Shown: positions 1 to 8,727 of the stretch, one piece after another | How the letters are laid out: the number at the start of each line of letters is the position of its first letter | How positions within the stretch are numbered: position 1 is the first letter of the stretch | Source of the DNA: Actibacterium lipolyticum | Lineage (GTDB): Bacteria > Pseudomonadota > Alphaproteobacteria > Rhodobacterales > Rhodobacteraceae | Assembly: GCF_900184935.1 (NCBI RefSeq) | Contig: NZ_FXYE01000005.1 | Location: 1-64,000, forward strand | Reading direction: 5' to 3' | DNA: 64,000 nt | Program-made: the position numbers and the translations under genes | Notes under the pieces: generated by a model | Database searches by the model: none | What the model saw: the letters and a program-made list of their open reading frames with translations, nothing else | Told to the model about the DNA's origin: nothing

Positions 1-1031
1 CCCGCTATGTCAAAGACACCCCCGCGATTTTCAGCTCGAACGACCCTAACACACCGATGCAGCCCGCATTTCAGGCTCAAACCCTGATGCGCAAGGACGG
101 CCCGGAACACATGCGCGAACGCATGGCGATGATGCCCGCCTATATGCCCAAAACGCTGATGAACCACTGGCAACCGCTGTACGAAGACATCGCCGCCGAA
201 TATGTGGGCCGTCTGCCGCGCGGTGAAACGGTTGATCTGTACAGCGCGCTGTGCGGCCCCGTTGCCGCGCGTATTCTGGCGCATATCCTTGGCATTCCCG
301 ATGCGACCGATGAACAGATGCAGCGCTGGTCGCAGGTGTTGATCGACGGCGCGGGGAACTTTGGCTTTCTGCCCGAACCCTTCATCGCCTCGGACGCGGC
401 GAATGCCGAAATGAACGCGCATTTTGACGCCCTGTGGGATGGTCATGTGGCCGAACCCGGCCCGTCGGCCTTTTCGATGATGGTGAATAACAAGAACCCG
501 ATCCCGAAAAGCCAAATCTATGCCAACATCAAAATCGCCATCGGCGGTGGCATCAACGAACCGCGCGACGCTTTGGCGACGATCCTGTTTGGGCTGCTGA
601 ACGATCTGGAACAGTTCGAAGAGGTAAAGCGCCAAGAGGCATGGTCGGCCGCGTTCGAAGAAGGCGTGCGTTGGGTCGCGCCGATCCAAGTGTCCTCCAG
701 ACTGGTGCTAGAGGACGTGGTGATCCGCGATTGCCTGATCCCGAAGGGCGATACGGTGATGACGATCCAAGCGTCCTCTAACCACGACGAAGAGCTGTTC
801 GAAAACCCCGAAAAATTCGACAGTTTCCGCGCCGACAACCCGCATCAGTCGTTCGGCTCTGGGCCGCACCACTGTGCGGGGGCGCATGTGGCGCGGCGCA
901 CGGTGGGGCAGATCATGCTGCCGCTGTTGTTTGACCGTTTCCCCAATATGCGCCTGACCGACCCCGCCGACGTTATCTGGCGCGGCTTTGGCTTTCGCGG
1001 CCCGATCAACCTGCCCGTTACATTGAATTAA
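1..1031 (+). CDS. Cytochrome P450, 5'-truncated by the window edge
   Basis: This is a heme monooxygenase, cut at its N-terminus: the reading frame is open from base 3, and the first ATG at 57 is internal. The heme-binding loop reads FGSGPHHCAG, with the Cys ligand about 55 residues from the C-terminus. The I-helix is atypical, IGGGINEPRD, in place of the usual AGxxT. That motif and a C-terminal WRGFGFRGP segment recall the GcoA/CYP255 aromatic O-demethylases, as I remember them. Here the redox partner is a separate [2Fe-2S] ferredoxin 9 bp downstream, not a GcoB-type reductase, and no ferredoxin reductase is seen. The substrate is probably an aromatic compound, inferred from the neighbouring catabolic genes. 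P450 assignment is firm; the substrate is not known. Confidence 0.93.
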   Translation, partial: RYVKDTPAIFSSNDPNTPMQPAFQAQTLMRKDGPEHMRERMAMMPAYMPKTLMNHWQPLYEDIAAEYVGRLPRGETVDLYSALCGPVAARILAHILGIPDATDEQMQRWSQVLIDGAGNFGFLPEPFIASDAANAEMNAHFDALWDGHVAEPGPSAFSMMVNNKNPIPKSQIYANIKIAIGGGINEPRDALATILFGLLNDLEQFEEVKRQEAWSAAFEEGVRWVAPIQVSSRLVLEDVVIRDCLIPKGDTVMTIQASSNHDEELFENPEKFDSFRADNPHQSFGSGPHHCAGAHVARRTVGQIMLPLLFDRFPNMRLTDPADVIWRGFGFRGPINLPVTLN

Positions 1032-1040
1032 GAGAAGCTG

Positions 1041-1364
1041 ATGACAAAAATTACCTTCGTATCCCCCGATGGCACCGAAACCGAAGTTGACGCGCGCGAT
1101 GGCGATTCCGTGATGCACACGGCCGTGTCGAACGGCATCACCAGCATCGTCGGCGACTGCGGCGGGGCGATGGCCTGCGCCACCTGTCATGTGTTCGTGG
1201 ACGAAGCATGGGCCGACAAAACCGGCACCCGCAGCGAGGGCGAAGAAGACATGCTTGAATTCGCCGCAACCGAAATGCAGCCCACCAGCCGCCTGTCGTG
1301 CCAAATCACCATCACCCCGGATCTGGACGGGCTGATCCTGCGCATCCCCGAAGCGCAGGCCTGA
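1041..1364 (+). CDS. [2Fe-2S] ferredoxin, adrenodoxin/putidaredoxin type
   Basis: A 107-residue electron carrier that should deliver electrons to the P450 just upstream, from which it is separated by 9 bp. The cluster ligands follow the adrenodoxin spacing: Cys40, Cys46, Cys49 and Cys87 (C-x5-C-x2-C-x37-C), in DCGGAMACATC and RLSCQI. The acidic stretch between the third and fourth Cys (SEGEEDML) is typical of the reductase/P450 docking helix of this family. An AGAGAAG ribosome site precedes the ATG. No ferredoxin reductase is encoded in the visible part of the operon, so reduction must come from elsewhere. Confidence 0.95.
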   Translation: MTKITFVSPDGTETEVDARDGDSVMHTAVSNGITSIVGDCGGAMACATCHVFVDEAWADKTGTRSEGEEDMLEFAATEMQPTSRLSCQITITPDLDGLILRIPEAQA

Positions 1365-1370
1365 CCTAAC

Positions 1371-1390
1371 GCCGGGCCACCCGGCCCGGC
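1371..1390. terminator. Hairpin between convergent genes
   Basis: A perfect 8-bp stem (GCCGGGCC / GGCCCGGC) with a 4-nt loop fills the gap between the ferredoxin gene and the convergent alcohol dehydrogenase gene. There is no clear T-tract on the plus strand. It probably works as a shared transcription stop or RNA-end stabiliser. Confidence 0.55.
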
Positions 1391-2401
1391 CTAGGAAAAC
1401 GGATCAACCAGCACTTTGCATTGTGTGGTGCGTTTTCTTAGGGCCTCGAAGGCTTGAGGCATCACGCTTAGGCCAACCGTGTCTGAAATCAGGTGCTGCG
1501 GCGCGTAATGCCCGCTGTCCAACGCCTCGATCGCCATTTCAAACTCGGCCATCGAAAAGAAGACCGACATGTTGATCTGCACCTCTTTCGAGATCGCCCT
1601 GAAACTGTCCATGTGATCTGTGCCCGTGCACAGCCCCAGCACCAACACCTGACCACGCGGGCCGACCAGATCGACGCAATGATCAATCAGCCCCTGCTTG
1701 CCGACGCATTCGAACACAATCTCGGGCGGGCCACCGCAGGCGTCGTTGACACGCGCCGCCATATCCGGCCCCGACAAAACAAATCCCGTCGCGCCAAGGT
1801 CCATCGCGCGGGCGCGCTGAAAGTCGTGCAAGTCGGCGACGACAATCCGCGCCGCGCCCAGCCTGCGCGCCCAATATGCCACAGCAAGGCCAATCGCCCC
1901 CGCCCCGACAATCAGCACACGCGCGCCCGGTTTCATCCCCGCGCGCATCACCCCGTGCAAGGCCACCGCCAAAGGTTCTGCCAAGGCACCATCGGCGGCT
2001 GAAATCGCCCAAGGCAGCTTGCGACACTGGCGTTCATCAATCGCGGCAAACTGTGCGTAACCGCCGCCAATCAGGCTAAAGTCGGTCTGGCACCATGCGG
2101 GCTCTCCGTTTTGGCAGGGGTCGCAGGTGCCGCAGCCCCGCAACGGGGCCGCCGTGACGTGGTCGCCCACCTTCAGGTGATGAACGCCTGAACCAACGTC
2201 GATAACCTCGCCGGAAAATTCGTGGCCGATCACCTCGCCTCCTTGCAGGCCAAAGGTGGGGTCTTCGGTCATGTGCAGGTCCGAACCGCAGATCCCGCAT
2301 CGGCACACGCGCAACAAAACCTGATCGCGCCCGGCTGTCGGCATTTCCACATCTGCCACGCGCAAAGGCTGGCCCATCGCGTCAAACACCGCCGCCTTCA
2401 T
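1391..2401 (-). CDS. Zinc-dependent medium-chain alcohol dehydrogenase
   Basis: An NAD(P)-dependent MDR-family dehydrogenase of 336 residues, the usual length. The catalytic zinc site is visible as GICGSD (Cys38) and GHE (59-61). The structural zinc loop has Cys90, Cys93, Cys96 and Cys104 (CGTCDPCQNGEPAWC). The Rossmann motif is VGAGAIG near residue 165. The start codon overlaps the stop of the upstream permease gene (ATGA), so it is translationally coupled as the last gene of the importer operon. It probably oxidises an alcohol intermediate of the compound imported by that system; the substrate cannot be read from sequence. Confidence 0.92.
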   Translation of the reverse strand: MKAAVFDAMGQPLRVADVEMPTAGRDQVLLRVCRCGICGSDLHMTEDPTFGLQGGEVIGHEFSGEVIDVGSGVHHLKVGDHVTAAPLRGCGTCDPCQNGEPAWCQTDFSLIGGGYAQFAAIDERQCRKLPWAISAADGALAEPLAVALHGVMRAGMKPGARVLIVGAGAIGLAVAYWARRLGAARIVVADLHDFQRARAMDLGATGFVLSGPDMAARVNDACGGPPEIVFECVGKQGLIDHCVDLVGPRGQVLVLGLCTGTDHMDSFRAISKEVQINMSVFFSMAEFEMAIEALDSGHYAPQHLISDTVGLSVMPQAFEALRKRTTQCKVLVDPFS

Positions 2402-3408
2402 GATTTATCCTCGACGATCAGTTTGCGGCGCACAGGAAACCACGGATGGTCCCCCAGCTTTTGCAACAACCCCCAAACGCCGCCCCGCGCATAAAGCGCG
2501 ATGATCAGCGTCATCAGGCCCAGCACGATCATATAGGCCGACCCATATTCACCAAAGAAACGGTCCGCACAGAAATAGATCAGCGCGCCGATGATCGCCC
2601 CTTCGATCGCGCCGATCCCGCCGACCATCACGATGAAAATGCACATCGAAGCCCAGAACGGATCAAACCCCGCCGCCGGAGTGATCCGCAGCTGCGCCAT
2701 ATAATAGATCGACCCGGCAAAGCCCGTGCCTACCGCCGCCGCGATGAAAATGACGAACCGCAACCGGTTCACATTCACCCCCTGCGACGCCGCCGCCACC
2801 GCGTTATCCCGCATCGCCGTCAGGGCCAGCCCGTGGCGCGACCGCAGCAACCAATAGCTGCCGCCGACCGTCACCAACAACAAGATCGCACACAGGATCA
2901 CAAACGCCACTTCGCGTTCGTGCTGGGAATAGTTGGTCATCACCCTAAGGGTCAGCCCCGCCCCCGCGTTCACGTAATCGATGTTCGACGTGGCCAGCCG
3001 AACGGCCTCGGCCACCACCCAGGTTCCGATGGCAAAATAAGGCCCATCCAACCGGTGCAACAAAAGATAGGTCGGCACCGCCAACAGCGCGGGCGTGATG
3101 ATGCTAAGCGGTACGGCCAGAAACGGGTTCACCCCGAAATTCTGCGCCAACACAAACAACGTGTACCCGGCAACGCCGATGAATGCTTGCTGCCCCACCG
3201 ACACAAGCCCCGCGTATCCGGCCAACAGGTTCCACATTTGCGCCACCGCGATGTAGCAACTCAGCTCAATCGCCCAGCGGATGTTGCCCGATGTTGCCCA
3301 CCACGGCATCGTGACCAACCCCACCAGAACCATCACGCAGATCGTCATTGCCACCCGGCTTGACCTCGTTTGGCGCTGCACGCGCATATAAGTCGTCTTT
3401 TCTGACAT
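2398..3408 (-). CDS. HAAT-family ABC transporter permease, LivM type (system 1)
   Basis: One of the two membrane permeases of a branched-chain-amino-acid-type (HAAT) ABC importer, 336 residues with about nine hydrophobic helices. The family motif ..LLAGYAGLVSVGQQAFIG.. lies near residues 61-80, and GGIGAIEGAIIGA, the EAA-like loop that contacts the ATPases, is near the C-terminus. It follows the LivH gene by 13 bp and overlaps the dehydrogenase gene by 4 bp. HAAT systems of this group often import aromatic acids and not amino acids, and the catabolic neighbours suggest that here. Confidence 0.93.
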   Translation of the reverse strand: MSEKTTYMRVQRQTRSSRVAMTICVMVLVGLVTMPWWATSGNIRWAIELSCYIAVAQMWNLLAGYAGLVSVGQQAFIGVAGYTLFVLAQNFGVNPFLAVPLSIITPALLAVPTYLLLHRLDGPYFAIGTWVVAEAVRLATSNIDYVNAGAGLTLRVMTNYSQHEREVAFVILCAILLLVTVGGSYWLLRSRHGLALTAMRDNAVAAASQGVNVNRLRFVIFIAAAVGTGFAGSIYYMAQLRITPAAGFDPFWASMCIFIVMVGGIGAIEGAIIGALIYFCADRFFGEYGSAYMIVLGLMTLIIALYARGGVWGLLQKLGDHPWFPVRRKLIVEDKS

Positions 3409-3421
3409 GCTTTGCCCTTTC

Positions 3422-4279
3422 CTATTTGCGCGCCATCAGGCCCTGAGGCCGCCCCGCCAACACGGCAAGGAACACAAGGTGGCCGAACAAAATGCCCAGC
3501 CCCGGATCAATACGCAGGCCCACCGCCTGGGCCACGCCCAGCACCATCGCGCCAACGAATGCGCCCCAGATGCTGCCCATGCCGCCGATAATCACCGCTT
3601 CGAACGCATAGATAAGTTGGGCGGGGCCATCAGCGGGTGACACCGTGGCGCGCAACGCGGCAAAAACCGCCGCAAGGCCCAAGATGCCCACCGCAATTGC
3701 CGTTGCTGTGGCGTAGATCTTTTTTGGGTTCACCCCGGCCATGGCGGCCGCTTCGGTATCGGCGGCTGCGGCCCGAAGGCCCCGACCAAACCGGGTAAAG
3801 CGCAACACGCCATCCAACCCCGCGGTGATGCAAAACGCACAGATCAGTACGATCACCGGCAACAGGCCGACATAGATCGGCCCGATGTTGAACGACTCTG
3901 ACGCGATGCCGGAACTGGGAAGGGACCGGGTGTCGGCGCTCCAGATTTCCAGCATCAGGTTTTGCAGCGCGATCGAAAGGCCAAAGGTCGCGATCAATGA
4001 CGGAAGCGGGTCCGCGCCGACCACCTTGTTCAGGATGAATTTCTGCAAAACCCACCCCAGCGCCACCGCGATGGGCACCACCAACAGGATCAGCCCCAGA
4101 TTGCCCACCGGCACCACGCCCGCCAAGGTAACGGCGATCAACGACAACAGGATCATCACATCGCCATGGGCAATATTCACGATCCGCATCACCCCGAACA
4201 TCAACGCCATGCCCAACGCATATTGGGCGTACATGCCGCCCAGCAGGACGCCTTGAATGATTGCATCAAGCCACTGCAT
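3422..4279 (-). CDS. HAAT-family ABC transporter permease, LivH type (system 1)
   Basis: The second permease of importer system 1, 285 residues, all-helical membrane protein. The LivH hallmark GVMRIVNIAHGDVMILLS appears near residues 28-46, and the cytoplasmic loop FEAVIIGGMGSIWGAFVGA near the C-terminus. Its start lies 14 bp inside the end of the LivF gene, so translation is probably coupled. It pairs with the LivM-type permease to form the channel. Confidence 0.93.
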   Translation of the reverse strand: MQWLDAIIQGVLLGGMYAQYALGMALMFGVMRIVNIAHGDVMILLSLIAVTLAGVVPVGNLGLILLVVPIAVALGWVLQKFILNKVVGADPLPSLIATFGLSIALQNLMLEIWSADTRSLPSSGIASESFNIGPIYVGLLPVIVLICAFCITAGLDGVLRFTRFGRGLRAAAADTEAAAMAGVNPKKIYATATAIAVGILGLAAVFAALRATVSPADGPAQLIYAFEAVIIGGMGSIWGAFVGAMVLGVAQAVGLRIDPGLGILFGHLVFLAVLAGRPQGLMARK

Positions 4280-4997
4280 GGGACCCTCCGAAATAGGCTG
4301 TTGCGATTTCGTCGCGTGAAATTTCGCCCGATGCGCCCGACAGGGTTATGCGCCCTTCCAGCATGCAATAGAGCCTGTTTGAGGCCGATTTCGCCAACGA
4401 CACATCCTGTTCCACCAGAACAATCGCCGTGCCCGCCGCGCTGATTTCTGGCACCACCGCATAGATTTCGCGGATCACCTTGGGCGCAAGTCCAAGGCTG
4501 ATTTCATCGCACAGCAACACGCGGGGCTGGCACAGCAACGCACGGCTGATCGCCACCATCTGCTGTTGCCCGCCAGACAGGTTTTCGACCATCTCGCGGC
4601 GCTTTTCGCCCAAGATGGGGAACAGATCGAACAGCCGGTCGCGGGTCCATTGGCCCTGATCTTCGGGCAGACGAGCATTGTCGATGGCGACGCGCATGTT
4701 GTCTTCGACCGACATGCCCGCAAACAGCCGCCGCCCTTCGGGCACCATGGCCAGACCTTGGCGCACCATCTTATGCGCGGGCGTGCCGCCCACATCGGCG
4801 CCGTCAAACCGCACCATCTGTTTGGCGACGGGCAGCATTCCGAACACCGATTTCAAAAAGGTCGATTTTCCAGCACCGTTGGCGCCGATCAACGCGATCA
4901 CCTCGCCCGGGTCGATATGCATATCAACGCCGAACAGAGCCTGAAAATCACCGTATCCCCCCGACAAAGCGTGGGTGGACAGGATAGGTTCGCTCAT
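4266..4997 (-). CDS. HAAT-family ABC transporter ATPase, LivF type (system 1)
   Basis: A 243-residue nucleotide-binding subunit. Walker A is GANGAGKST (about 38-46), the ABC signature is LSGGQQQM, and Walker B is VLLCDEISLGLAP, followed by the switch histidine region replaced by VEQD, as is normal for LivF. The gene overlaps the LivG-type gene by 4 bp upstream and the LivH-type gene by 14 bp downstream. It energises import together with the LivG subunit. Confidence 0.94.
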   Translation of the reverse strand: MSEPILSTHALSGGYGDFQALFGVDMHIDPGEVIALIGANGAGKSTFLKSVFGMLPVAKQMVRFDGADVGGTPAHKMVRQGLAMVPEGRRLFAGMSVEDNMRVAIDNARLPEDQGQWTRDRLFDLFPILGEKRREMVENLSGGQQQMVAISRALLCQPRVLLCDEISLGLAPKVIREIYAVVPEISAAGTAIVLVEQDVSLAKSASNRLYCMLEGRITLSGASGEISRDEIATAYFGGSHAVA

Positions 4998-5722
4998 CCC
5001 TCAATTCCCATATAAACGCGCTGCACTTCGGGGTTGGCCATCACGGCCTTTGGCGTGTCTTCGGCGATCTTCACGCCAAAGTTCAGCACCATTACCCGGT
5101 CTGCCACCGCCATCAGCGCGTGCAGCACATGTTCGATCCAAATCACCGTCACACCCCTGTCGCGCACACGGGCGACCAGTTGAACCAATTCGGCCCCTTC
5201 GGCATCCGTTAGCCCCCCGGCGATTTCATCTAACAACAACAGCTTTGGCCGCCCGGCCAACGCGCGCGCCATTTCAAGCCGCTTTCGGTCCAGCAATGTC
5301 AGGCTGCCCGCCTGAAGGTTGGCGCGGGGCAACAGACCGCAATCTTCCAAGATCTCGGCGCAGAAATCGTGCGCCTCGGCGACGGGCAGTTCGGCCCCGA
5401 ACATCGCCGGGACCAACAGGTTTTCGAACGCCGTCATCGCCCCGAATGGCTGCGGCACCTGATACGTCCGCCCGATGCCACGCTTACAACGCATGTAAGG
5501 CGGTTCTGTCCCCAAGGGGACGCCGTCCAACGACAGCGCCCCCCCGTTTGCGGCCAAGTCACCGCTGATCAGGTTGAACAGCGTCGTTTTGCCTGCACCA
5601 TTGGGGCCAAGAACGCCCAGCACCTCTCGGTGGTGAACATCGAAACTTACGTCATCCACCACCGTGATCGCGCCAAAGCGTTTGGTCAGCCCCGTCGCGC
5701 TTAGAATTACCTGATCAGCCAT
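4994..5722 (-). CDS. HAAT-family ABC transporter ATPase, LivG type (system 1)
   Basis: A 242-residue nucleotide-binding subunit. Walker A is GPNGAGKTT (about 36-44) and Walker B is LLLLDEIAGGLTDAE. The signature region reads LTLLDRKRLEMARA and lacks the canonical LSxGQ; its counterpart in system 2 carries the same variant (LTLLERKRLELARA), so this is a feature of the subfamily and not an error. The H-loop is WIEHV. It lies 9 bp after the binding-protein gene. Confidence 0.93.
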   Translation of the reverse strand: MADQVILSATGLTKRFGAITVVDDVSFDVHHREVLGVLGPNGAGKTTLFNLISGDLAANGGALSLDGVPLGTEPPYMRCKRGIGRTYQVPQPFGAMTAFENLLVPAMFGAELPVAEAHDFCAEILEDCGLLPRANLQAGSLTLLDRKRLEMARALAGRPKLLLLDEIAGGLTDAEGAELVQLVARVRDRGVTVIWIEHVLHALMAVADRVMVLNFGVKIAEDTPKAVMANPEVQRVYMGIEG

Positions 5723-5731
5723 ATGACCCCC

Positions 5732-7024
5732 TTAGGACCGGTCGATCAGTTGCATCTTCGCCTCAGGCTCCAACACGTCGGGGTGCAGCGCGTTATCGAC
5801 GATCTTCAGGTCAAACGGGAACTTGTCGCCCTTAACCCACTGCCCGCCAAAGATCGGCGTTTTGCAGACGTTGGGATGCGGCCCTTCCCCGAAGGAAATG
5901 TTGCCGACCAGCGTATCCAGATTGGTCGCTTTCAGCGCATCGCGGTTTGCCGCGCGGTCCAGCGGGTCGGCCGACCGTTTCAGCGTATCCAGCACAACTT
6001 CCCACAAGGCATGGGCATAGCCCAAGGGCTGGGTCCACTGTTTGCCGGTGTCTTCTTCCCAGATATCCGCCAATTCACGGCTGGTCTGCCCCGTTAAGGA
6101 AGAGGTGTAGGGGAACGCCGGTGTCCACCAAACCTCGGACGACATGCCGGTGCCCAGATCGCCCATCGCTTCGATCCCCGAAGGGAACAACAGCGCCGCC
6201 GCAACCGTCACCACCTTGGGGTGATAGTTCTGCTGGTTACATTGCGTGATAAAGGTTTTCAGATCAGCCACATAGGTGATCCCGCCAACGATTTCGCAAT
6301 CGTTCTTTTTGAACTCTGCGATCTGCGCGGAAAAATCGTTGGTGCGCGGTTCGAACATCGACGGGGCGAAAGCCTCGAACCCGGCTTTCTTCACCTCGGG
6401 CGGCAGGCCGTAATCGTTGTTGCCCCATGTTTCGCCATCCGCATTGCGCGGGAACAACATGCCAACCTTGCCGTTGGTTTCGACCGAATTCCAAAGCCCG
6501 GTAAAGGTGCCAAGCGCATCCTCCAGACCCCAGAAAAAGTGATACGTCCAATCAAACGGCTTTTCCGCACCCCCGCGCGGCATCACAAATGCCTGCCAAG
6601 GAGAGTTCGAGGAAATGCACGGCACCCCATACAATTCACACTGATCCGCGGTTGGGTTGTTGATGTCGGTCGTTGACGCCGGAAGCATCAGGTTGATTTC
6701 ATCGTTCAGGATAAGATCCCCGGCCAGCTCGGCGGCTTTGTTGGGGTTGGATTGCGCATCGCGCAGCAGGATTTCGACGTCATAGGTTTCGCCGTTCACC
6801 TCTAGCCCGTTCAGCAGCAGATCGGTGATTTTGCCGACGGTGTATTCGTCCGTATCCCCGAACAGCGACAGCGGGCCGGTCATTGGGCTGATCACGCCGA
6901 TCTTGATCGTCTTGTTCTTGGCGTGCGCCATCCCCGGAAGGGTCATGGATGCGGCGGCCGTGGCCCCCATGGCGCGCAGAACGCTGCGCCGGTTCAGGGT
7001 GATGCCATTTTTATGGTCGGTCAT
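5732..7024 (-). CDS. HAAT-family substrate-binding protein, Tat-exported (system 1)
   Basis: The periplasmic receptor of importer system 1, 430 residues, type I periplasmic-binding fold. The start at 7024 is chosen because a strong GAGGAGGAGG site precedes it; an in-frame ATG 13 codons upstream lacks one. The N-terminus carries a twin-arginine signal, NRRSVLRAMG, with cleavage expected near GMAHA. The mature start TIKIGVISPMTGP is typical of the family. It is clearly paralogous to the binding protein at 28.6 kb (shared QSNPN, YHFFWGLED and SSEVWWTPAFPY-like blocks). Ligand probably aromatic, by context only. Confidence 0.93.
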   Translation of the reverse strand: MTDHKNGITLNRRSVLRAMGATAAASMTLPGMAHAKNKTIKIGVISPMTGPLSLFGDTDEYTVGKITDLLLNGLEVNGETYDVEILLRDAQSNPNKAAELAGDLILNDEINLMLPASTTDINNPTADQCELYGVPCISSNSPWQAFVMPRGGAEKPFDWTYHFFWGLEDALGTFTGLWNSVETNGKVGMLFPRNADGETWGNNDYGLPPEVKKAGFEAFAPSMFEPRTNDFSAQIAEFKKNDCEIVGGITYVADLKTFITQCNQQNYHPKVVTVAAALLFPSGIEAMGDLGTGMSSEVWWTPAFPYTSSLTGQTSRELADIWEEDTGKQWTQPLGYAHALWEVVLDTLKRSADPLDRAANRDALKATNLDTLVGNISFGEGPHPNVCKTPIFGGQWVKGDKFPFDLKIVDNALHPDVLEPEAKMQLIDRS

Positions 7025-7111
7025 TGTGTTTCCTCCTCCTCGTATTGGGTGCGCCTTGGGCAATGGGTTGCCACGATGCGCGGTCAGGCTGGGGCCGCAG
7101 GCCCCGCCAAT

Positions 7112-7945
7112 TCAGTGTCGGTCTGCTTCGAACGCGGGGCGCAGCATCAGGCCGCCATCAATCACCATCTGCGACCCCGTCACGTAGGATGACGCCGGCG
7201 AGGCAAGATAAAGCGCCAGTGGCTTTACCTCGTCGGTGGTGGCAACGCGGCCAAGGCACGACCAATCGGTGAACGCTTTGCGATCTGCGGGGTTGGCCAA
7301 ACGCCCCCCGGCGATGTTTGTAATGAACGGCCCCGGGCAGATGGCGTTGACCAGAATGTCGTACCGTCCCAATTCCATCGCCAATTGCTTGACCAAATGG
7401 CTGACCCCGGCCTTGGCGGGCATATAGGGCGTGCCCACGATCCCGTCGTTGTAAAACGCCGCGATGGACGAGGTCGCGATAATCCGCCCCCCCTGCCCTT
7501 GCGCCTTCATGTGTTTGGCGGCCAGCTTCATCGTGAAAAAGACAGACGACAGGTTGATCGCGATCACCTTGTCCCAATGATCGTCATCAAGAGCGTCAAT
7601 CTGCCCTTCGGGGTTGCGGGTGCCTTCGGGGGTCAGAAACCCCGGCCCTGCATCCACGCCCGCATTGGCAAACACCACATCGATGCGCCCGTGCTTGGCC
7701 GCGACGGCATCAAATGCCGCCGTCATGGCCGCGCGGTCGGTTACATCAACCACCTGCCCCCACGCGTTTTCCCCAATGTCAGAGACTGTTTTGGCCAGCT
7801 GATCGGCGTTCAGATCAAACACACAGACCTTCGCGCCCATCTCGGCCATGATTTCGGCATAGGCACGGCCCAGCCCAAACGCGCCGCCCGTGACAATCAC
7901 GGATTTGCCCGCAACGTCGAACATCTCCTGCAAAGGCATGTTCAC
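7112..7945 (-). CDS. SDR-family NAD(P)-dependent oxidoreductase
   Basis: A classical short-chain dehydrogenase of 277 residues. The cofactor motif TGGAFGLG is at 19-26, NAG at 94-96, catalytic Ser159/160, and YMPAK gives Tyr174 and Lys178. The C-terminal SQMVIDGG is typical of the family. It lies between the cupin gene (29 bp) and the binding-protein gene (87 bp) on the same strand, so it probably belongs to one operon and oxidises or reduces a carbonyl/alcohol of the imported compound. Confidence 0.93.
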   Translation of the reverse strand: MNMPLQEMFDVAGKSVIVTGGAFGLGRAYAEIMAEMGAKVCVFDLNADQLAKTVSDIGENAWGQVVDVTDRAAMTAAFDAVAAKHGRIDVVFANAGVDAGPGFLTPEGTRNPEGQIDALDDDHWDKVIAINLSSVFFTMKLAAKHMKAQGQGGRIIATSSIAAFYNDGIVGTPYMPAKAGVSHLVKQLAMELGRYDILVNAICPGPFITNIAGGRLANPADRKAFTDWSCLGRVATTDEVKPLALYLASPASSYVTGSQMVIDGGLMLRPAFEADRH

Positions 7946-7974
7946 TTCTCCCCCCTTGATCCGACGATTGCGGA

Positions 7975-8490
7975 TCAGATGAACATGTCTTTGTTAACTT
8001 CCAGGCCGTTCGCCTCGCAGTAGCTGACGTAATGATCGATGAACCAGAACACGTCGGCGGTGAAATCGTAATTCGCCTCGTCGTCATAGAACTCGATCGC
8101 GCCGTTCAGCCAGAACAGAGCCTTCATTCCGTTCGGGTCGTCCGAATAAAGCGTGTGCGCCGTGCCGGGCAGTTCATAGACAAAATCACCGGGCCGCGCG
8201 GTCCAGTCATATTCGTAATAGCCCCAAGACCCTTCCAACGTGACCGCCGACACAACGCCCAAATGTTTGTGCGTGCCGATGCGCCCGCCGCCTTTCACCC
8301 ACAGGATATTCGCCGCCGTATTGGTGCGCACATCAAAGGCCAAATGCTTGATCGCGGCTTGGTCACCGAAGGGCACCCAGGGGTTGCGTTCGTCATCTCC
8401 GGGGATGAATGCGCCTTCGCAACCAAAGCGTTTGATCATCTCTTCATGCGGTTCTGCGGGCAGTTTGGTTATCAGGTCTGGCTTGCTCAT
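7975..8490 (-). CDS. Cupin of the 2,4'-dihydroxyacetophenone dioxygenase family
   Basis: A 171-residue single-domain cupin. Start chosen at 8490, directly after a GGAGGAG site; a longer frame to 8613 would add an unlikely N-terminus. The metal site reads GTHKHLG (His74, His76), Glu86 and GTAHTL (His112), the three-histidine arrangement expected of the iron-dependent dioxygenase that cleaves 2,4'-dihydroxyacetophenone to 4-hydroxybenzoate and formate. The length also fits that enzyme. The substrate is inferred from family; anti-sigma ChrR-like cupins are related. It is the first gene of the minus-strand operon and is divergent from the regulator. Confidence 0.8.
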   Translation of the reverse strand: MSKPDLITKLPAEPHEEMIKRFGCEGAFIPGDDERNPWVPFGDQAAIKHLAFDVRTNTAANILWVKGGGRIGTHKHLGVVSAVTLEGSWGYYEYDWTARPGDFVYELPGTAHTLYSDDPNGMKALFWLNGAIEFYDDEANYDFTADVFWFIDHYVSYCEANGLEVNKDMFI

Positions 8491-8675
8491 GTCTTGCTCC
8501 TCCGACGCCCCTGTTTTCAGGAATGGCGACCAGCAAACCGGGTTCGGGGGAATCGCGTCAAAGTAAAAATTCAACGCTGCACCGCAGAAGCGCCAAAAAC
8601 GCCGAGTTTTCATTTTAAATCGTTTTACAGGCGTCCCATTCGGCTTTTATGCTGCCTGCACTTGCCGCAGCGCGG

Positions 8676-8717
8676 CTTTCTCATTTGATAAAACTGCTTT
8701 CTTATTTGATAAAATCG
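8676..8717. promoter_or_regulatory. Tandem 21-bp direct repeats upstream of the regulator
   Basis: Two contiguous copies (8676-8696 and 8697-8717) share CTTTCT(C/T)ATTTGATAAAA. The 21-bp period equals two helical turns, so both copies present the same face. They end 10 bp before the regulator start, and the divergent cupin gene starts 186 bp away. This is a likely binding site for the regulator, or a repression site over its own promoter. Confidence 0.6.
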
Positions 8718-8727
8718 AAGGGCCGCG

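Noticed and set aside
2446-3363. A 305-residue plus-strand frame opposite the LivM gene
   Set aside because: It is antisense to a clearly coding permease, is rich in Arg, His and Pro as shadow frames in GC-rich DNA are, and resembles no family.
8491-8613. N-terminal extension of the cupin
   Set aside because: The added residues are unlike the family and the ribosome site is in front of the inner ATG at 8490.
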